DNA from: Aquamicrobium sp.
Lineage (GTDB): Bacteria > Pseudomonadota > Alphaproteobacteria > Rhizobiales > Rhizobiaceae
Direction: 5' to 3'
DNA length: 17,873 nt
NCBI GenBank assembly: GCA_014860725.1
Contig: JACZJD010000505.1
Span: 1-17,873, forward strand
The notes beneath the pieces are model-generated. The model did not search any database. It worked only from the letters and a program-made list of their open reading frames with translations, and had not been told where the DNA came from. A program made the translations under genes and the position numbers. This document shows positions 7,872 through 15,368 of this stretch, piece by piece. Numbering within the stretch: the first letter of the stretch is position 1; each line of letters begins with the position of its first letter.

Positions 7872-8648
7872 ATGGCGATCGATTTCGAACTCGATGCCGA
7901 AGGGGTGGCCACGATCACCATCAATCGCCCCGAGCGGCTGAACGCGATGGACGAGGAGCACTATCGCGGCCTTTCGCAGGCATGGCTGCGCGTGCGCGAC
8001 GACCCGGCGGTGCGGGTCGCCATCGTCACCGGGGCCGGCGACAGGTCCTTCACCACCGGCGCGGACATCAAGAGCTTCATCACCCGGCCGCCCAGCCTTT
8101 CCGAGATGTGGCTCACGCAGCGCGAGCAGCTTCTCAACCGCGGGCTGGAGGTGTGGAAGCCGGTCATCGCCGCCGTGAACGGCTATTGCCTGGGCGGCGG
8201 CATGACGCTGCTGATGGCCACCGACATCAGGCTGTCGGCGCCGCACGCCACCTACAGCCTCGCCGAGGTCAAGCGCGGGGTCATCGCCGGAAACGGCGGC
8301 ACCCAGCGCATCCTCTCGCAGCTTCCCTATGCCATCGCCATGGAAATGCTGCTTACGGGCGAGACCATCGACGCCGAGACGGCCGCCCGCTGGGGGCTGG
8401 TCAACCGGATCGTTCCGGCCGGCGACCTTCTCGGCGAGGCCAGGGCGACGGCGAGGAAGATCGCCGCCAACGCCCCGCTTGCGGTTCAGGCCGCGAAGGA
8501 GCTGGCGATCCGCGCCCGGGAGATGCCGTTGACGACGGGACTTCGCATGGAGCAGCTCGTGAACCGCATGCTCGCCTTCACCGAGGACGCCGCCGAGGGG
8601 CCGCGCGCCTTCTCCGAAAAGCGCCAGCCGGATTTCAAGGGTGAGTGA
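7872..8648 (+). CDS. Enoyl-CoA hydratase/isomerase family (crotonase) protein
   Basis: A 258-aa crotonase-fold enzyme, presumably acting on the enoyl-CoA made by the preceding dehydrogenase. The oxyanion-hole elements are clear: SFTTGADIK (59-67) and NGYCLGGGM (103-111). Aligning the GGG block with rat mitochondrial hydratase without gaps puts Glu132 at the position of catalytic Glu164 and Thr112 at the position of Glu144. One of the two classical hydratase glutamates is therefore missing. This is common in crotonases that act as isomerases, hydrolases or hydratases on unusual substrates, so the family call is safe and the exact reaction is not. Length is typical. Start ATG is 3 nt after the dehydrogenase stop; the 3' end overlaps the next gene by 8 bp, showing tight translational coupling. 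Confidence 0.9.
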   Translation: MAIDFELDAEGVATITINRPERLNAMDEEHYRGLSQAWLRVRDDPAVRVAIVTGAGDRSFTTGADIKSFITRPPSLSEMWLTQREQLLNRGLEVWKPVIAAVNGYCLGGGMTLLMATDIRLSAPHATYSLAEVKRGVIAGNGGTQRILSQLPYAIAMEMLLTGETIDAETAARWGLVNRIVPAGDLLGEARATARKIAANAPLAVQAAKELAIRAREMPLTTGLRMEQLVNRMLAFTEDAAEGPRAFSEKRQPDFKGE

Positions 8649-9849
8649 CGTGACTGCGAGGCCGCTTCCTCTTTCGGGCGTCACCGTGATCGACCTCGGT
8701 CAGATCTACAACGGGCCCTACGCCACCTTCCTGATGGCGCAGGCGGGTGCGCGCGTCATCAAGGTCGAGCCGCTGAACGGCGAGAACATGCGCCGGCGCG
8801 GCGCCGTCGGCGGGGCGATGGTGCCCTTCGCCATGCTCAACTCCAACAAGGAGTTCATCACGCTCAACATCAAGTCGGCCAGGGGCAAGGCGCTGCTGGA
8901 GACGCTCGCCGAGAAGGCCGACGTGCTGCTCGAGAACTTCGCGCCCGGCGTCATGGACCGCCTCGGCCTCGGCCCGGACCATCTGATGGCCCTCAACCCG
9001 CGCCTGATCTATGCCGCGGGCTCCGGCTTCGGATGGTCGGGACCCTATCGCGACTATCCGGCGATGGACCTGACGGTCCAGGCGATGTCCGGCATCATGT
9101 CGACCACCGGCTACCCGGACCGTCCGCCCGTCAAGGCGGGGCCGGCCGTGGCCGACTTCTCCGGCGGCGTCCATCTCTACGGCGCCGTCGTCACCGCCCT
9201 GTTCGAGCGCGAGCGCACCGGCCTCGGCCGGTTCGTGGAGGTGTCGATGTTCGATGCGGTCTACGCCTCGAACTCCTCGGCGCTCGGGCTCTATTTCGGT
9301 TCCGGCGGCAAGGCGCCGATGCGCACCGGCAACCGCCATTCCGGCATGGCCGAGGCGCCCTACAACGTCTATCCGGCGGCCGACGGCTACATCGCCCTGA
9401 TCTGCGTCAGCGAGCAGCACTTCGTGTCGCTGCTGGAGGCGATGGGCCGCACCGAGCTTGCCGACGATCCCAGGCTGGCGACGCTCAGGAGCCGCGTCGC
9501 CAACATCGATTTCGTCGACGAGATCGTCTCGGAATGGACCTCCGGCCGGACCCGCGACGCGCTCTACGAGACGCTGCGGCGCCACCGCGTGCCCTGCGCG
9601 CCGCTTCGCGACCTCGACGAGGTGGTCAACGACCCGCACCTTCACCAGCGCGGCATGCTCCAGCGGGTGGACCACCCGCTTCTCGGCGAGCTGGTGCTGC
9701 CGACCAGCCCGATGCGCTACGGCGGCGAGGGCGAGCGGACGCTCAGGCCCAGCAAGGAGCTCGGGGCCGATACGTCCGGAATTCTCTCCGAATTCGCCGG
9801 CCTCGACGCCGACGAGGTCGAACAACTGCACAAGGAGGGGGTGGTGTGA
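8641..9849 (+). CDS. CaiB/BaiF family (class III) CoA-transferase
   Basis: A 402-aa second CaiB/BaiF enzyme, likely activating the imported acid by transferring CoA from an acyl-CoA such as the end product. Seen: LSGVTVIDLGQIYNGPYATFLMAQAG (11-36), VIKVEP (39-44), LNSNKEFITLNIKS (66-79), NPRLIYAAGSGFG (119-131), and AVADFSGGVHLYGAV, where Asp172 aligns with the catalytic aspartate. Length is normal. The start is GTG at 8641, overlapping the hydratase by 8 bp; another GTG at 8650 would shorten it by three residues and cannot be excluded. The C-terminus overlaps the thiolase-like gene start by one base (TGATG). It is divergent from the other CoA-transferase in the window (different N-terminal lead and active-site surroundings), so the two probably serve different acids rather than being a recent duplication. 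Confidence 0.9.
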   Translation: MSDVTARPLPLSGVTVIDLGQIYNGPYATFLMAQAGARVIKVEPLNGENMRRRGAVGGAMVPFAMLNSNKEFITLNIKSARGKALLETLAEKADVLLENFAPGVMDRLGLGPDHLMALNPRLIYAAGSGFGWSGPYRDYPAMDLTVQAMSGIMSTTGYPDRPPVKAGPAVADFSGGVHLYGAVVTALFERERTGLGRFVEVSMFDAVYASNSSALGLYFGSGGKAPMRTGNRHSGMAEAPYNVYPAADGYIALICVSEQHFVSLLEAMGRTELADDPRLATLRSRVANIDFVDEIVSEWTSGRTRDALYETLRRHRVPCAPLRDLDEVVNDPHLHQRGMLQRVDHPLLGELVLPTSPMRYGGEGERTLRPSKELGADTSGILSEFAGLDADEVEQLHKEGVV

Positions 9850-10976
9850 TGCGGGGCAAGGCGGTCATCGCGGGGATCGGGCACACGGCCTTCGGCAAGC
9901 AGCCGGGCCGCTCCACGGTCTCGCTCAACATCGAGGCATGCCGCAAGGCGGTCGAGGACGCCGGCATCGGGAAGGACGTCATCGACGCGCTGCTGGTGAA
10001 GGTGCCGACCTCCAAGGTCGAGATGATGTACGGCCAGAAGCTGGCCGAGGCCATGGGCATGGCGCCGCGCGTCGGCGGCGTCTTCGACCAGGCCGGCGCC
10101 TCCAACATCTCGATGATCGCCATCGCCGCGATGGCGATCGAGGCCGGCCAGTGCGAGGTGGCGCTGGTCACCCTCGCCGACAACCCGCGCACCGGCTCGC
10201 GCCAGGCCTACGAGAAGGTGTGGGGCGACGATGCCGACTTCGGATGGTCCTCCGTCGTCGCCGGCTACGCGATGATCGCGCAGCGATACCGCCACGAATA
10301 CGGCGACATGGACGACATCCATGCCGCGATCGCGATCGCGGCCCGCACGCACGGCGCCAACAACCCGCACGCCCAGCTGCGCCTGCCCCTGACCCGCGAC
10401 GCCTACGACGCCGCGCCCTGGGTCGTCGAGCCGCTGCGGCGCGACGACTGCTGCCTCGTCTCCGACGGCGCGGCCGCGGTGGTCGTCATGTCCGCCGGGC
10501 GGGCGGCCGAGCTCGGCGTCAGGCAGCCGGTGCCGATCCTCGGCTTCGGCCAGGGGAATTCCTCGACCGACATCCCGCAGCGCCCGGATCTGACCAGGAC
10601 GATGGCCGACGTGTCGGCCCGGACCGCGTTCCGGATGGCCGGGATGGAGCCGAAGGACATCGACGTCGCCCAGATCTACGACTGCTTCACGATCACGGTC
10701 GCGATGACGCTCGAGGCCTACGGCTTCGCGCCGAAGGGCGGGCTGAAGGATCTGGCAGTCAATGGCGGCTTCGGGGTCGACGGGCAACTGCCGCTGAACA
10801 CGTCCGGCGGGCTTCTGTCCGAGACCGGGATGCCGGGGCTGCAGCTCGTGCTCGAGGGCGCGCGCCAGATGCGCGGCACTTCCACCAATCAGGTCAAGGA
10901 CGCCCGGACCTGCATCGTCTCCAACCAGGGAGGGATCATGCATACGCATTCCACACTGATCCTGGGACGCGCATGA
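9849..10976 (+). CDS. Thiolase-fold protein without thiolase catalytic residues; probable Ltp2-type aldolase
   Basis: A 375-aa member of the SCP-x/lipid-transfer-protein branch of the thiolase superfamily. The fold is clear (AVIAGIGHTAFGK at 5-17, CCLVSDGAAAVVV at 201-213, VAQIYDCFTITVAMTLEAYGF at 273-293, and NTSGGLLSETGMPG at 317-330). Residues that make a thiolase are absent: the nucleophile loop reads DQAGASNIS (80-88) with no Cys, and the GHP histidine motif is replaced by NTSGG (317-321). The C-terminal CxG-type element reads SNQGG. This matches the Ltp2-like group, where a thiolase-fold protein with a DUF35 partner performs retro-aldol cleavage of a 3-hydroxyacyl-CoA. A DUF35 gene follows with a 4-bp ATGA overlap. 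The operon has no 3-hydroxyacyl-CoA dehydrogenase, which fits aldolytic rather than thiolytic cleavage. Automatic annotation would probably call it acetyl-CoA acetyltransferase, which I think is misleading. Activity is inferred. Confidence 0.82.
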   Translation: MRGKAVIAGIGHTAFGKQPGRSTVSLNIEACRKAVEDAGIGKDVIDALLVKVPTSKVEMMYGQKLAEAMGMAPRVGGVFDQAGASNISMIAIAAMAIEAGQCEVALVTLADNPRTGSRQAYEKVWGDDADFGWSSVVAGYAMIAQRYRHEYGDMDDIHAAIAIAARTHGANNPHAQLRLPLTRDAYDAAPWVVEPLRRDDCCLVSDGAAAVVVMSAGRAAELGVRQPVPILGFGQGNSSTDIPQRPDLTRTMADVSARTAFRMAGMEPKDIDVAQIYDCFTITVAMTLEAYGFAPKGGLKDLAVNGGFGVDGQLPLNTSGGLLSETGMPGLQLVLEGARQMRGTSTNQVKDARTCIVSNQGGIMHTHSTLILGRA

Positions 10977-11380
10977 GCGCCGTCGCCACGGAAAGCCAGG
11001 CGCCCGCCGCGCCCTACGACACCTACCGCGCCGGTCTCGACGCCGGGCGGCTGACCTTCCAGCGCTGCCGGGCCTGCGCCAGTGCATGGCTGCCGCCGCG
11101 CGAGGAGTGCCCGAATTGCTGGTCGCCGGAATGGCGGTGGGAGGAAGCCTCGGGCAAGGCGACGGTGGTGAGCTGGGTCGTCTATCACACGGCCTTCGAC
11201 AAGCGCTTCGCCGACCGGCTGCCCTACAACGTCGCCCTCGTCGACCTCGACGAGGGGCCGCGCATGATCACCAACCTCATCGACCTGCCGGCCGGCCAGG
11301 ACGTCATCGGCCGGCGCGCCACCGTGATCTTCGAGGAGGACCACGGCCGGCAACTGCCGCGCTTCCGGCTCATCGAGTAG
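10973..11380 (+). CDS. DUF35 Zn-ribbon/OB-fold acyl-CoA-associated protein
   Basis: A 135-aa protein with an N-terminal rubredoxin-like zinc ribbon (CRAC at 32-35 and CPNC at 46-49 supply four Cys ligands) followed by an OB fold (about 55-130) with the family strand PYNVALVDLDEGPRMITNL (84-102). DUF35 proteins partner thiolase-fold enzymes; in ChsH2 the domain binds and activates the Ltp2 aldolase and passes it the hydrated CoA ester. Here the domain stands alone, without the MaoC hydratase part of ChsH2, and the hydratase role is presumably taken by the crotonase gene upstream. The start ATG overlaps the thiolase-like stop (ATGA), which implies stoichiometric production and complex formation. 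The first 20 residues are Ala/Pro-rich and probably disordered. Confidence 0.92.
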   Translation: MSAVATESQAPAAPYDTYRAGLDAGRLTFQRCRACASAWLPPREECPNCWSPEWRWEEASGKATVVSWVVYHTAFDKRFADRLPYNVALVDLDEGPRMITNLIDLPAGQDVIGRRATVIFEEDHGRQLPRFRLIE

Positions 11381-11432
11381 CCGGCGGACGTGAACCACAG
11401 AAACTTCGGCAACACGAACGGGAGGAAGTGAA

Positions 11433-12656
11433 ATGTTTGCCAGGTTGACCAGACGCATGATGCTCGCGACGGTAACGGCGACCGCCGTCGTCGCGGCGGT
11501 TCCGGCCCTCGCACAGGAGACCTTCAAGGTCGGCGCCATCAATCCGTATTCCGGCCCCACCGCCCTTTACGGCGACGAGGTGACGCGGGGCTACGAGCTT
11601 GCGGCCGAGGCGGTCAACGCCAGCGGCGGCATCCTCGGGAAGACCGTGGAGATCGTGCGCGGCAACGCCACCGCGCCGCAGGAAGGCATCGCCGCCGTCG
11701 AGCAGCTTGCCGGCCGCGACAATGTCGACGTGTTCATCGGCACCTATCTGTCGGCGGTGGCGCAGGCCGCATCCGAAGCCGCGCTGAACTACAACAAGCT
11801 CTACTGGGACACCAACGCGCTCGCGAGCAACCTCACCGAGCGCGGCCTTCCGAACTTCGTCCGATCCGGGCCCTATTCGGTGTCGTTCGCGGAGCGCTCG
11901 GTGGAGTTCGTCGTCGACTTCCTCGCGCCCGAGCTGGGCAAGGAGCCGTCCGATCTCAAGGTATGGATCGAGCACGAGGAATCGATCTACGGCACCTCGA
12001 TCGCCGACCGGCAGAAGGAGCTGCTGGAAGAGGCCGGCGTGCAGGTCGTCGGCGTCGGCGCCCATAATTTCCGCGCCATCGACCTGACGGATTCCGTGCT
12101 GCGCGCCCGCGACGCGCAGCCGGACGTGTGGCTTTCGACCGGCTACGTGCCGGACGGCAACCTCCTGCTGCGGACGGCGCGCGACCAGGCCTTCCGCCCC
12201 GGCGCCACGGTTCTCGTCGGCACCGGCGACACGTCGGAGACGCTGGAGGCGATGGGGCAGGAAGGGGTCGAAGGAATCTACGTCGTCTCCTATCCGCGCC
12301 CCGACATCTCCGAGGAGTTCGGGCCGGGATCGGCCGCCTATCTGGAGGCGTACCGGGCAAGGTACAATCAGGACCCGATCGCGCCGCAGAGCATGGCGGC
12401 GTTCGTCGGGTTCAAGATGATGGCGGAGGCGGTGAACGCCGCCGGCACCGCCGAGCCCGAGGCCGTCAGGGCGGCACTGGACCAGTTCGACAAGCCCGAG
12501 GGCAGCTACGAGACCGGATTCGGCGTCAAGTATGACGAGAACGCGCAGAACCTGCGCGCGTTTCCGACGGTGATCCAGTGGCAGAGCGGCCACCCGGTGA
12601 CGATCTACCCGGTTTCCGCGGCCGGCGACAACAAGCCGGTCAAGCCCGGACAATAG
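11433..12656 (+). CDS. Branched-chain-type ABC transporter substrate-binding protein (LivK-like)
   Basis: A 407-aa periplasmic binding protein (type I fold, Peripla_BP_6) that captures the substrate for the importer encoded next. The N-terminus has a signal peptide: MFARLTRRMM then a hydrophobic stretch ending in PALA (24-27), cleaved before QETFKVG. After it come the family blocks VGAINPYSGPTALYGDEVTRGYELAAEAVNASGGILG and the YGTSIADRQKELLEEAG lobe. It follows the DUF35 gene by 52 nt; GGAGGA (11421-11426) six bases before the ATG is the strongest ribosome-binding site in the operon, as expected for the most abundant subunit. Such proteins bind amino acids, amides, urea, aromatic acids and short carboxylates, so the ligand is open; its place behind acyl-CoA genes suggests it binds the pathway's substrate. 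Confidence 0.93.
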   Translation: MFARLTRRMMLATVTATAVVAAVPALAQETFKVGAINPYSGPTALYGDEVTRGYELAAEAVNASGGILGKTVEIVRGNATAPQEGIAAVEQLAGRDNVDVFIGTYLSAVAQAASEAALNYNKLYWDTNALASNLTERGLPNFVRSGPYSVSFAERSVEFVVDFLAPELGKEPSDLKVWIEHEESIYGTSIADRQKELLEEAGVQVVGVGAHNFRAIDLTDSVLRARDAQPDVWLSTGYVPDGNLLLRTARDQAFRPGATVLVGTGDTSETLEAMGQEGVEGIYVVSYPRPDISEEFGPGSAAYLEAYRARYNQDPIAPQSMAAFVGFKMMAEAVNAAGTAEPEAVRAALDQFDKPEGSYETGFGVKYDENAQNLRAFPTVIQWQSGHPVTIYPVSAAGDNKPVKPGQ

Positions 12657-12731
12657 AACCCTCCCGGGACGGCGGGCGGCCGTGCGGCCCCGGCCAATCG
12701 GTCGCCCGACCGCCGGAATCAGGAGCGCTCA
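12657..12731 (+). other. Intercistronic hairpins between livK and livH
   Basis: The 75-bp gap contains CGGTCG/CGACCG (12699-12712), a 6-bp stem with a 2-nt loop as written, and GGCCG/CGGCC (12678-12689). No T-run follows, so neither looks like an intrinsic terminator. GC hairpins between a binding-protein gene and its permease genes commonly stabilise the upstream message or attenuate the downstream part; this role is inferred from position only. Confidence 0.35.
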
Positions 12732-13622
12732 GTGTCTGGATTGCTGAATATTCTCGTTGTGGGCCTGCTGCTGGGCGGCATCTATGGCCTCGTCAGCATG
12801 GGGCTGAATCTCATCTTCGGCGTCATCCGCATCGTCAACTTCGCGCAGGGCGAGCTGGTGATGCTCGGCATGTATGGGGCCTATCTCTCCTACTGGATGA
12901 TCGGCCTCGACCCCTATGTGTCGATCTTCATCGTCGTGCCGGTGCTGTTCGTGTTCGGCGCGCTGCTGCAGCGCTTCATCCTGCAGCCGCTTCAGAACGA
13001 GCCGATGATGCAGGTCTTCGCCACCTTCGGCCTGCTGCTGCTGTTGCAGAACGTCGTGCTGGCGATAACGCGCGGCACCGGCTACACGGCGCCCAGCGCG
13101 CTGTCGTCGGTCGTCATCGACGTCGGCGGCCTCAAGGTGAGCCTGGTGCGGCTGATCGCGCTCGTCGCCGTCACCGCGGTGGCGGTCTTTCTGTCCTGGT
13201 TCGTCAAGCACACCATGGCCGGCAAGGCGGTGCGCGCGGTGACGCAGGACCGCCGGGCGGCCCGCCTGATGGGCATCAATGTCGAGTTGACGTTCATGCT
13301 CACATTCGGCGCGGGCGCCGCGCTCGCCGGCCTGGCCGGCACCCTCCTGGCGCCGATCTACACCATGAGCCCGCAGATCGGCGGCAACTTCATCCTCGCC
13401 GCCTTCGCCGTGGTCGTGCTTGGCGGCCTCGGCAGCGTGTGGGGCGCCTATGTCGGCGGCTTCATCATCGGCGTCACGGAGGCGCTGGCGGGATACTATC
13501 TCGACCCCGCCCTCAAGCATGCCATCTGGTTCCTGATGTTCATCGCCATGCTGATCGTGAAGCCTTCGGGCCTATTCGGCGTGGCCGGTGCAGAGGAGGT
13601 CGGTCTCCGTGAGCAGAACTGA
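12732..13622 (+). CDS. livH: Branched-chain-type ABC transporter permease (LivH-like)
   Basis: A 296-aa inner-membrane permease of the LivH family, one half of the translocation channel with the LivM-like protein. About eight hydrophobic segments span the protein. Family marks are NFAQGELVMLGMY (36-48) near the N-terminus and the cytoplasmic coupling loop GGLGSVWGAYVGG (231-243) that docks on the ATPases. Start is GTG at 12732 with AGGAG six bases upstream (12721-12725). The C-terminus ends in a charged tail after VKPSGLFG, normal for the family. It overlaps the livM-like start by 14 bp. No truncation or missing block is seen. Confidence 0.93.
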   Translation: MSGLLNILVVGLLLGGIYGLVSMGLNLIFGVIRIVNFAQGELVMLGMYGAYLSYWMIGLDPYVSIFIVVPVLFVFGALLQRFILQPLQNEPMMQVFATFGLLLLLQNVVLAITRGTGYTAPSALSSVVIDVGGLKVSLVRLIALVAVTAVAVFLSWFVKHTMAGKAVRAVTQDRRAARLMGINVELTFMLTFGAGAALAGLAGTLLAPIYTMSPQIGGNFILAAFAVVVLGGLGSVWGAYVGGFIIGVTEALAGYYLDPALKHAIWFLMFIAMLIVKPSGLFGVAGAEEVGLREQN

Positions 13623-14646
13623 CGTCATGGCGCCTTCGGCGGCCGGGCGCGTCGGCGCGGCTCCCGGCATCACCACCTTCGCGACCGAGGCGATGCGGAT
13701 CGCCGCGATCATCGCCGCGCTGCTTGCGCTGGCATGGTACTTCTCGCGCGATCCGTTCATCCTGAACATCCTCGCCTACACCTTCCTCTTCGCCGCGCTG
13801 TCGTCGGCATGGAACATCATCGGCGGCTTCGGCGGGCAGTTCTCGCTGGGGCACGGCGTCTTCTTCGCGATCGGCGCCTACGTCACGGCCAATCTCTACA
13901 TCCATTTCGGCGTGTCGCCGTGGCTCGCGCTGGTGCCGGCGGCCGCGTTGGCGGCCGGCGTGGCCATGCTGGTCTCTTGGCCGACCTTCCGCCTGAAGGG
14001 CCCCTTCTTCGCCATCGCGACCATGGCCCTCAACGAGGTCGCCTTCGTGCTGGCCAACTATTTCAGCAGCCTCACGGGCGGCCCGCGCGGCCTGACCCTG
14101 CCGTTCAAGGCGGGGCTCGCCAACATGATCTTCACCAGCCGCTTCCACTACGCGCTGCTGATGATAGGCTTCCTCGCCGTGTGCATGCTGGTGGCGGCAT
14201 GGGTCTATCGCAGCCGGCTCGGCTACTATCTCCAGGCCGTCCATCTCGACGAGGATGCCGCCCGCGCCGTCGGCATCCGCGTCCTCTACGTCAAGCTGAC
14301 GGGCATGGCGATATCGGCGGCGCTGACCGGCATCGGCGGCGCGATCTTCGCGATGTATCTGCGCTTCGTCGACCCGCCGACGCTGCTGACCCTGCCCGAC
14401 ATCGGCGTCAAGTTCGCGCTGATCGCGCTGATCGGCGGTGTCGGCACGCTCTACGGCCCGCTGGCCGGGGCGCTGTTGGTGATCCCGCTCGAGATGCATC
14501 TGCGCGCCAGCCTCGGCGCCAGCGTCCCGGGCGCCAACCTCATCGTCCTCGGCGCGATACTGGTGCTGTGCGCCCTGTTCATGAAGCGGGGGATCGTCGG
14601 CACGGCGCTCATGGCGCTCGACCGCGTGCGCAGGGGGCGGAAATGA
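13609..14646 (+). CDS. livM: Branched-chain-type ABC transporter permease (LivM-like)
   Basis: A 345-aa inner-membrane permease, partner of the LivH-like protein. Multiple hydrophobic segments begin at about residue 30; family blocks are GGFGGQFSLGHGVFFAIGAY (72-91), the RLKGPFFAIATMALNEV region, and the coupling loop IGGVGTLYGPLAGALL near the C-terminus. Start is not certain. The GTG at 13609 has GGAGG nine bases upstream and overlaps livH by 14 bp, which I prefer. A GTG at 13588 would destroy that site by including it, and an ATG at 13627 lies just after the livH stop without a good site. The 3' end overlaps the next ATPase gene by 4 bp (ATGA). Confidence 0.9.
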   Translation: MSRTDVMAPSAAGRVGAAPGITTFATEAMRIAAIIAALLALAWYFSRDPFILNILAYTFLFAALSSAWNIIGGFGGQFSLGHGVFFAIGAYVTANLYIHFGVSPWLALVPAAALAAGVAMLVSWPTFRLKGPFFAIATMALNEVAFVLANYFSSLTGGPRGLTLPFKAGLANMIFTSRFHYALLMIGFLAVCMLVAAWVYRSRLGYYLQAVHLDEDAARAVGIRVLYVKLTGMAISAALTGIGGAIFAMYLRFVDPPTLLTLPDIGVKFALIALIGGVGTLYGPLAGALLVIPLEMHLRASLGASVPGANLIVLGAILVLCALFMKRGIVGTALMALDRVRRGRK

Positions 14647-15368
14647 CCCAGCCGCTGCTTTCCCTGTCGGGGCTGACGAAGCGCTTCGGCGGCCTCGTCG
14701 CCGTCAACAACGTCACCTTCGACATGAACAAGGGCGACCTGATCTCCATCATCGGGCCGAACGGCGCGGGCAAGACGACCATGTTCAACCTGGTCACCGG
14801 GCAGTTGGGCGTCACCGGCGGCACGGTCGTCTTCAAGGGCCACGACATCACCGCCGAGCCGCCCGAGGCGCGGGCACGCCGCGGCTTCGGCCGCACCTTC
14901 CAGATCTCCAAATCGCTGACGTCGCTGACCACGCTCGAGAACGCCATGGTCGGCGCCTTCCTCAACCACCGGGATCTGGCGGCCGCCTCGCGCAAGGCCG
15001 AGGCTGTGCTGGAGATGGTCGGGCTCGGCGCGCGCGGGCACGTCAAGGCCGGCGAGCTGACCTTGTCCGAGCGCCGCCGCCTGGAGATCGCGCGCGCCCT
15101 CGCCCTCGACTGCGAGGTGCTTCTGCTCGACGAGGTGATGGCCGGCCTCAACCAGACGGAGGTGTCCGACGTGATCGCCCTCGTGCGGCAGCTCCATCGC
15201 GAGGGCCTGACGATCATGGTGATCGAGCACAATCTGAAGGTGGTGCGCGCCTTCGAGAGCCGCGTCGTGGTCCTCGACTTCGGCAAGATGATCGCCGACG
15301 GCACGCCCGAGGAGGTGCTGTCGGACTCCAAGGTCATTGAAGCCTATCTCGGGAGGAAACGGGCATGA
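14643..15368 (+). CDS. livG: Branched-chain-type ABC transporter ATPase (LivG-like)
   Basis: A 241-aa cytoplasmic ATPase that powers the importer. Walker A is GPNGAGKT (38-45), Q-loop Gln87 in GRTFQIS, Walker B LLLDEVMAGLN with Asp163/Glu164, and switch His196 in IEHNL. The signature reads LTLSERRRLEIA (139-150) instead of LSGGQ; LivG proteins already have a relaxed signature here (AYGQQRRLEIA type), so this is a variant rather than a defect. Asp-Glu-Val replaces the usual Asp-Glu-Pro after Walker B. The start ATG overlaps the livM stop and the stop overlaps the next ATPase start (both ATGA). Confidence 0.93.
   Translation: MTQPLLSLSGLTKRFGGLVAVNNVTFDMNKGDLISIIGPNGAGKTTMFNLVTGQLGVTGGTVVFKGHDITAEPPEARARRGFGRTFQISKSLTSLTTLENAMVGAFLNHRDLAAASRKAEAVLEMVGLGARGHVKAGELTLSERRRLEIARALALDCEVLLLDEVMAGLNQTEVSDVIALVRQLHREGLTIMVIEHNLKVVRAFESRVVVLDFGKMIADGTPEEVLSDSKVIEAYLGRKRA

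Noticed and set aside
6708..8684. Minus-strand 658-codon frame opposite acd and the crotonase gene
   Set aside because: It spans two real genes and their junction, and its product resembles no known family.
13588..13608. Upstream GTG start for the LivM-like gene
   Set aside because: It would translate through the GGAGG that serves the GTG at 13609, and the added residues resemble no LivM N-terminus.
14643..15368. Degenerate ABC signature in the LivG-like ATPase as a sign of a dead enzyme
   Set aside because: LivG proteins normally have a relaxed signature; Walker A, Walker B, Q-loop and switch His are intact and the partner ATPase has a canonical LSGGE.
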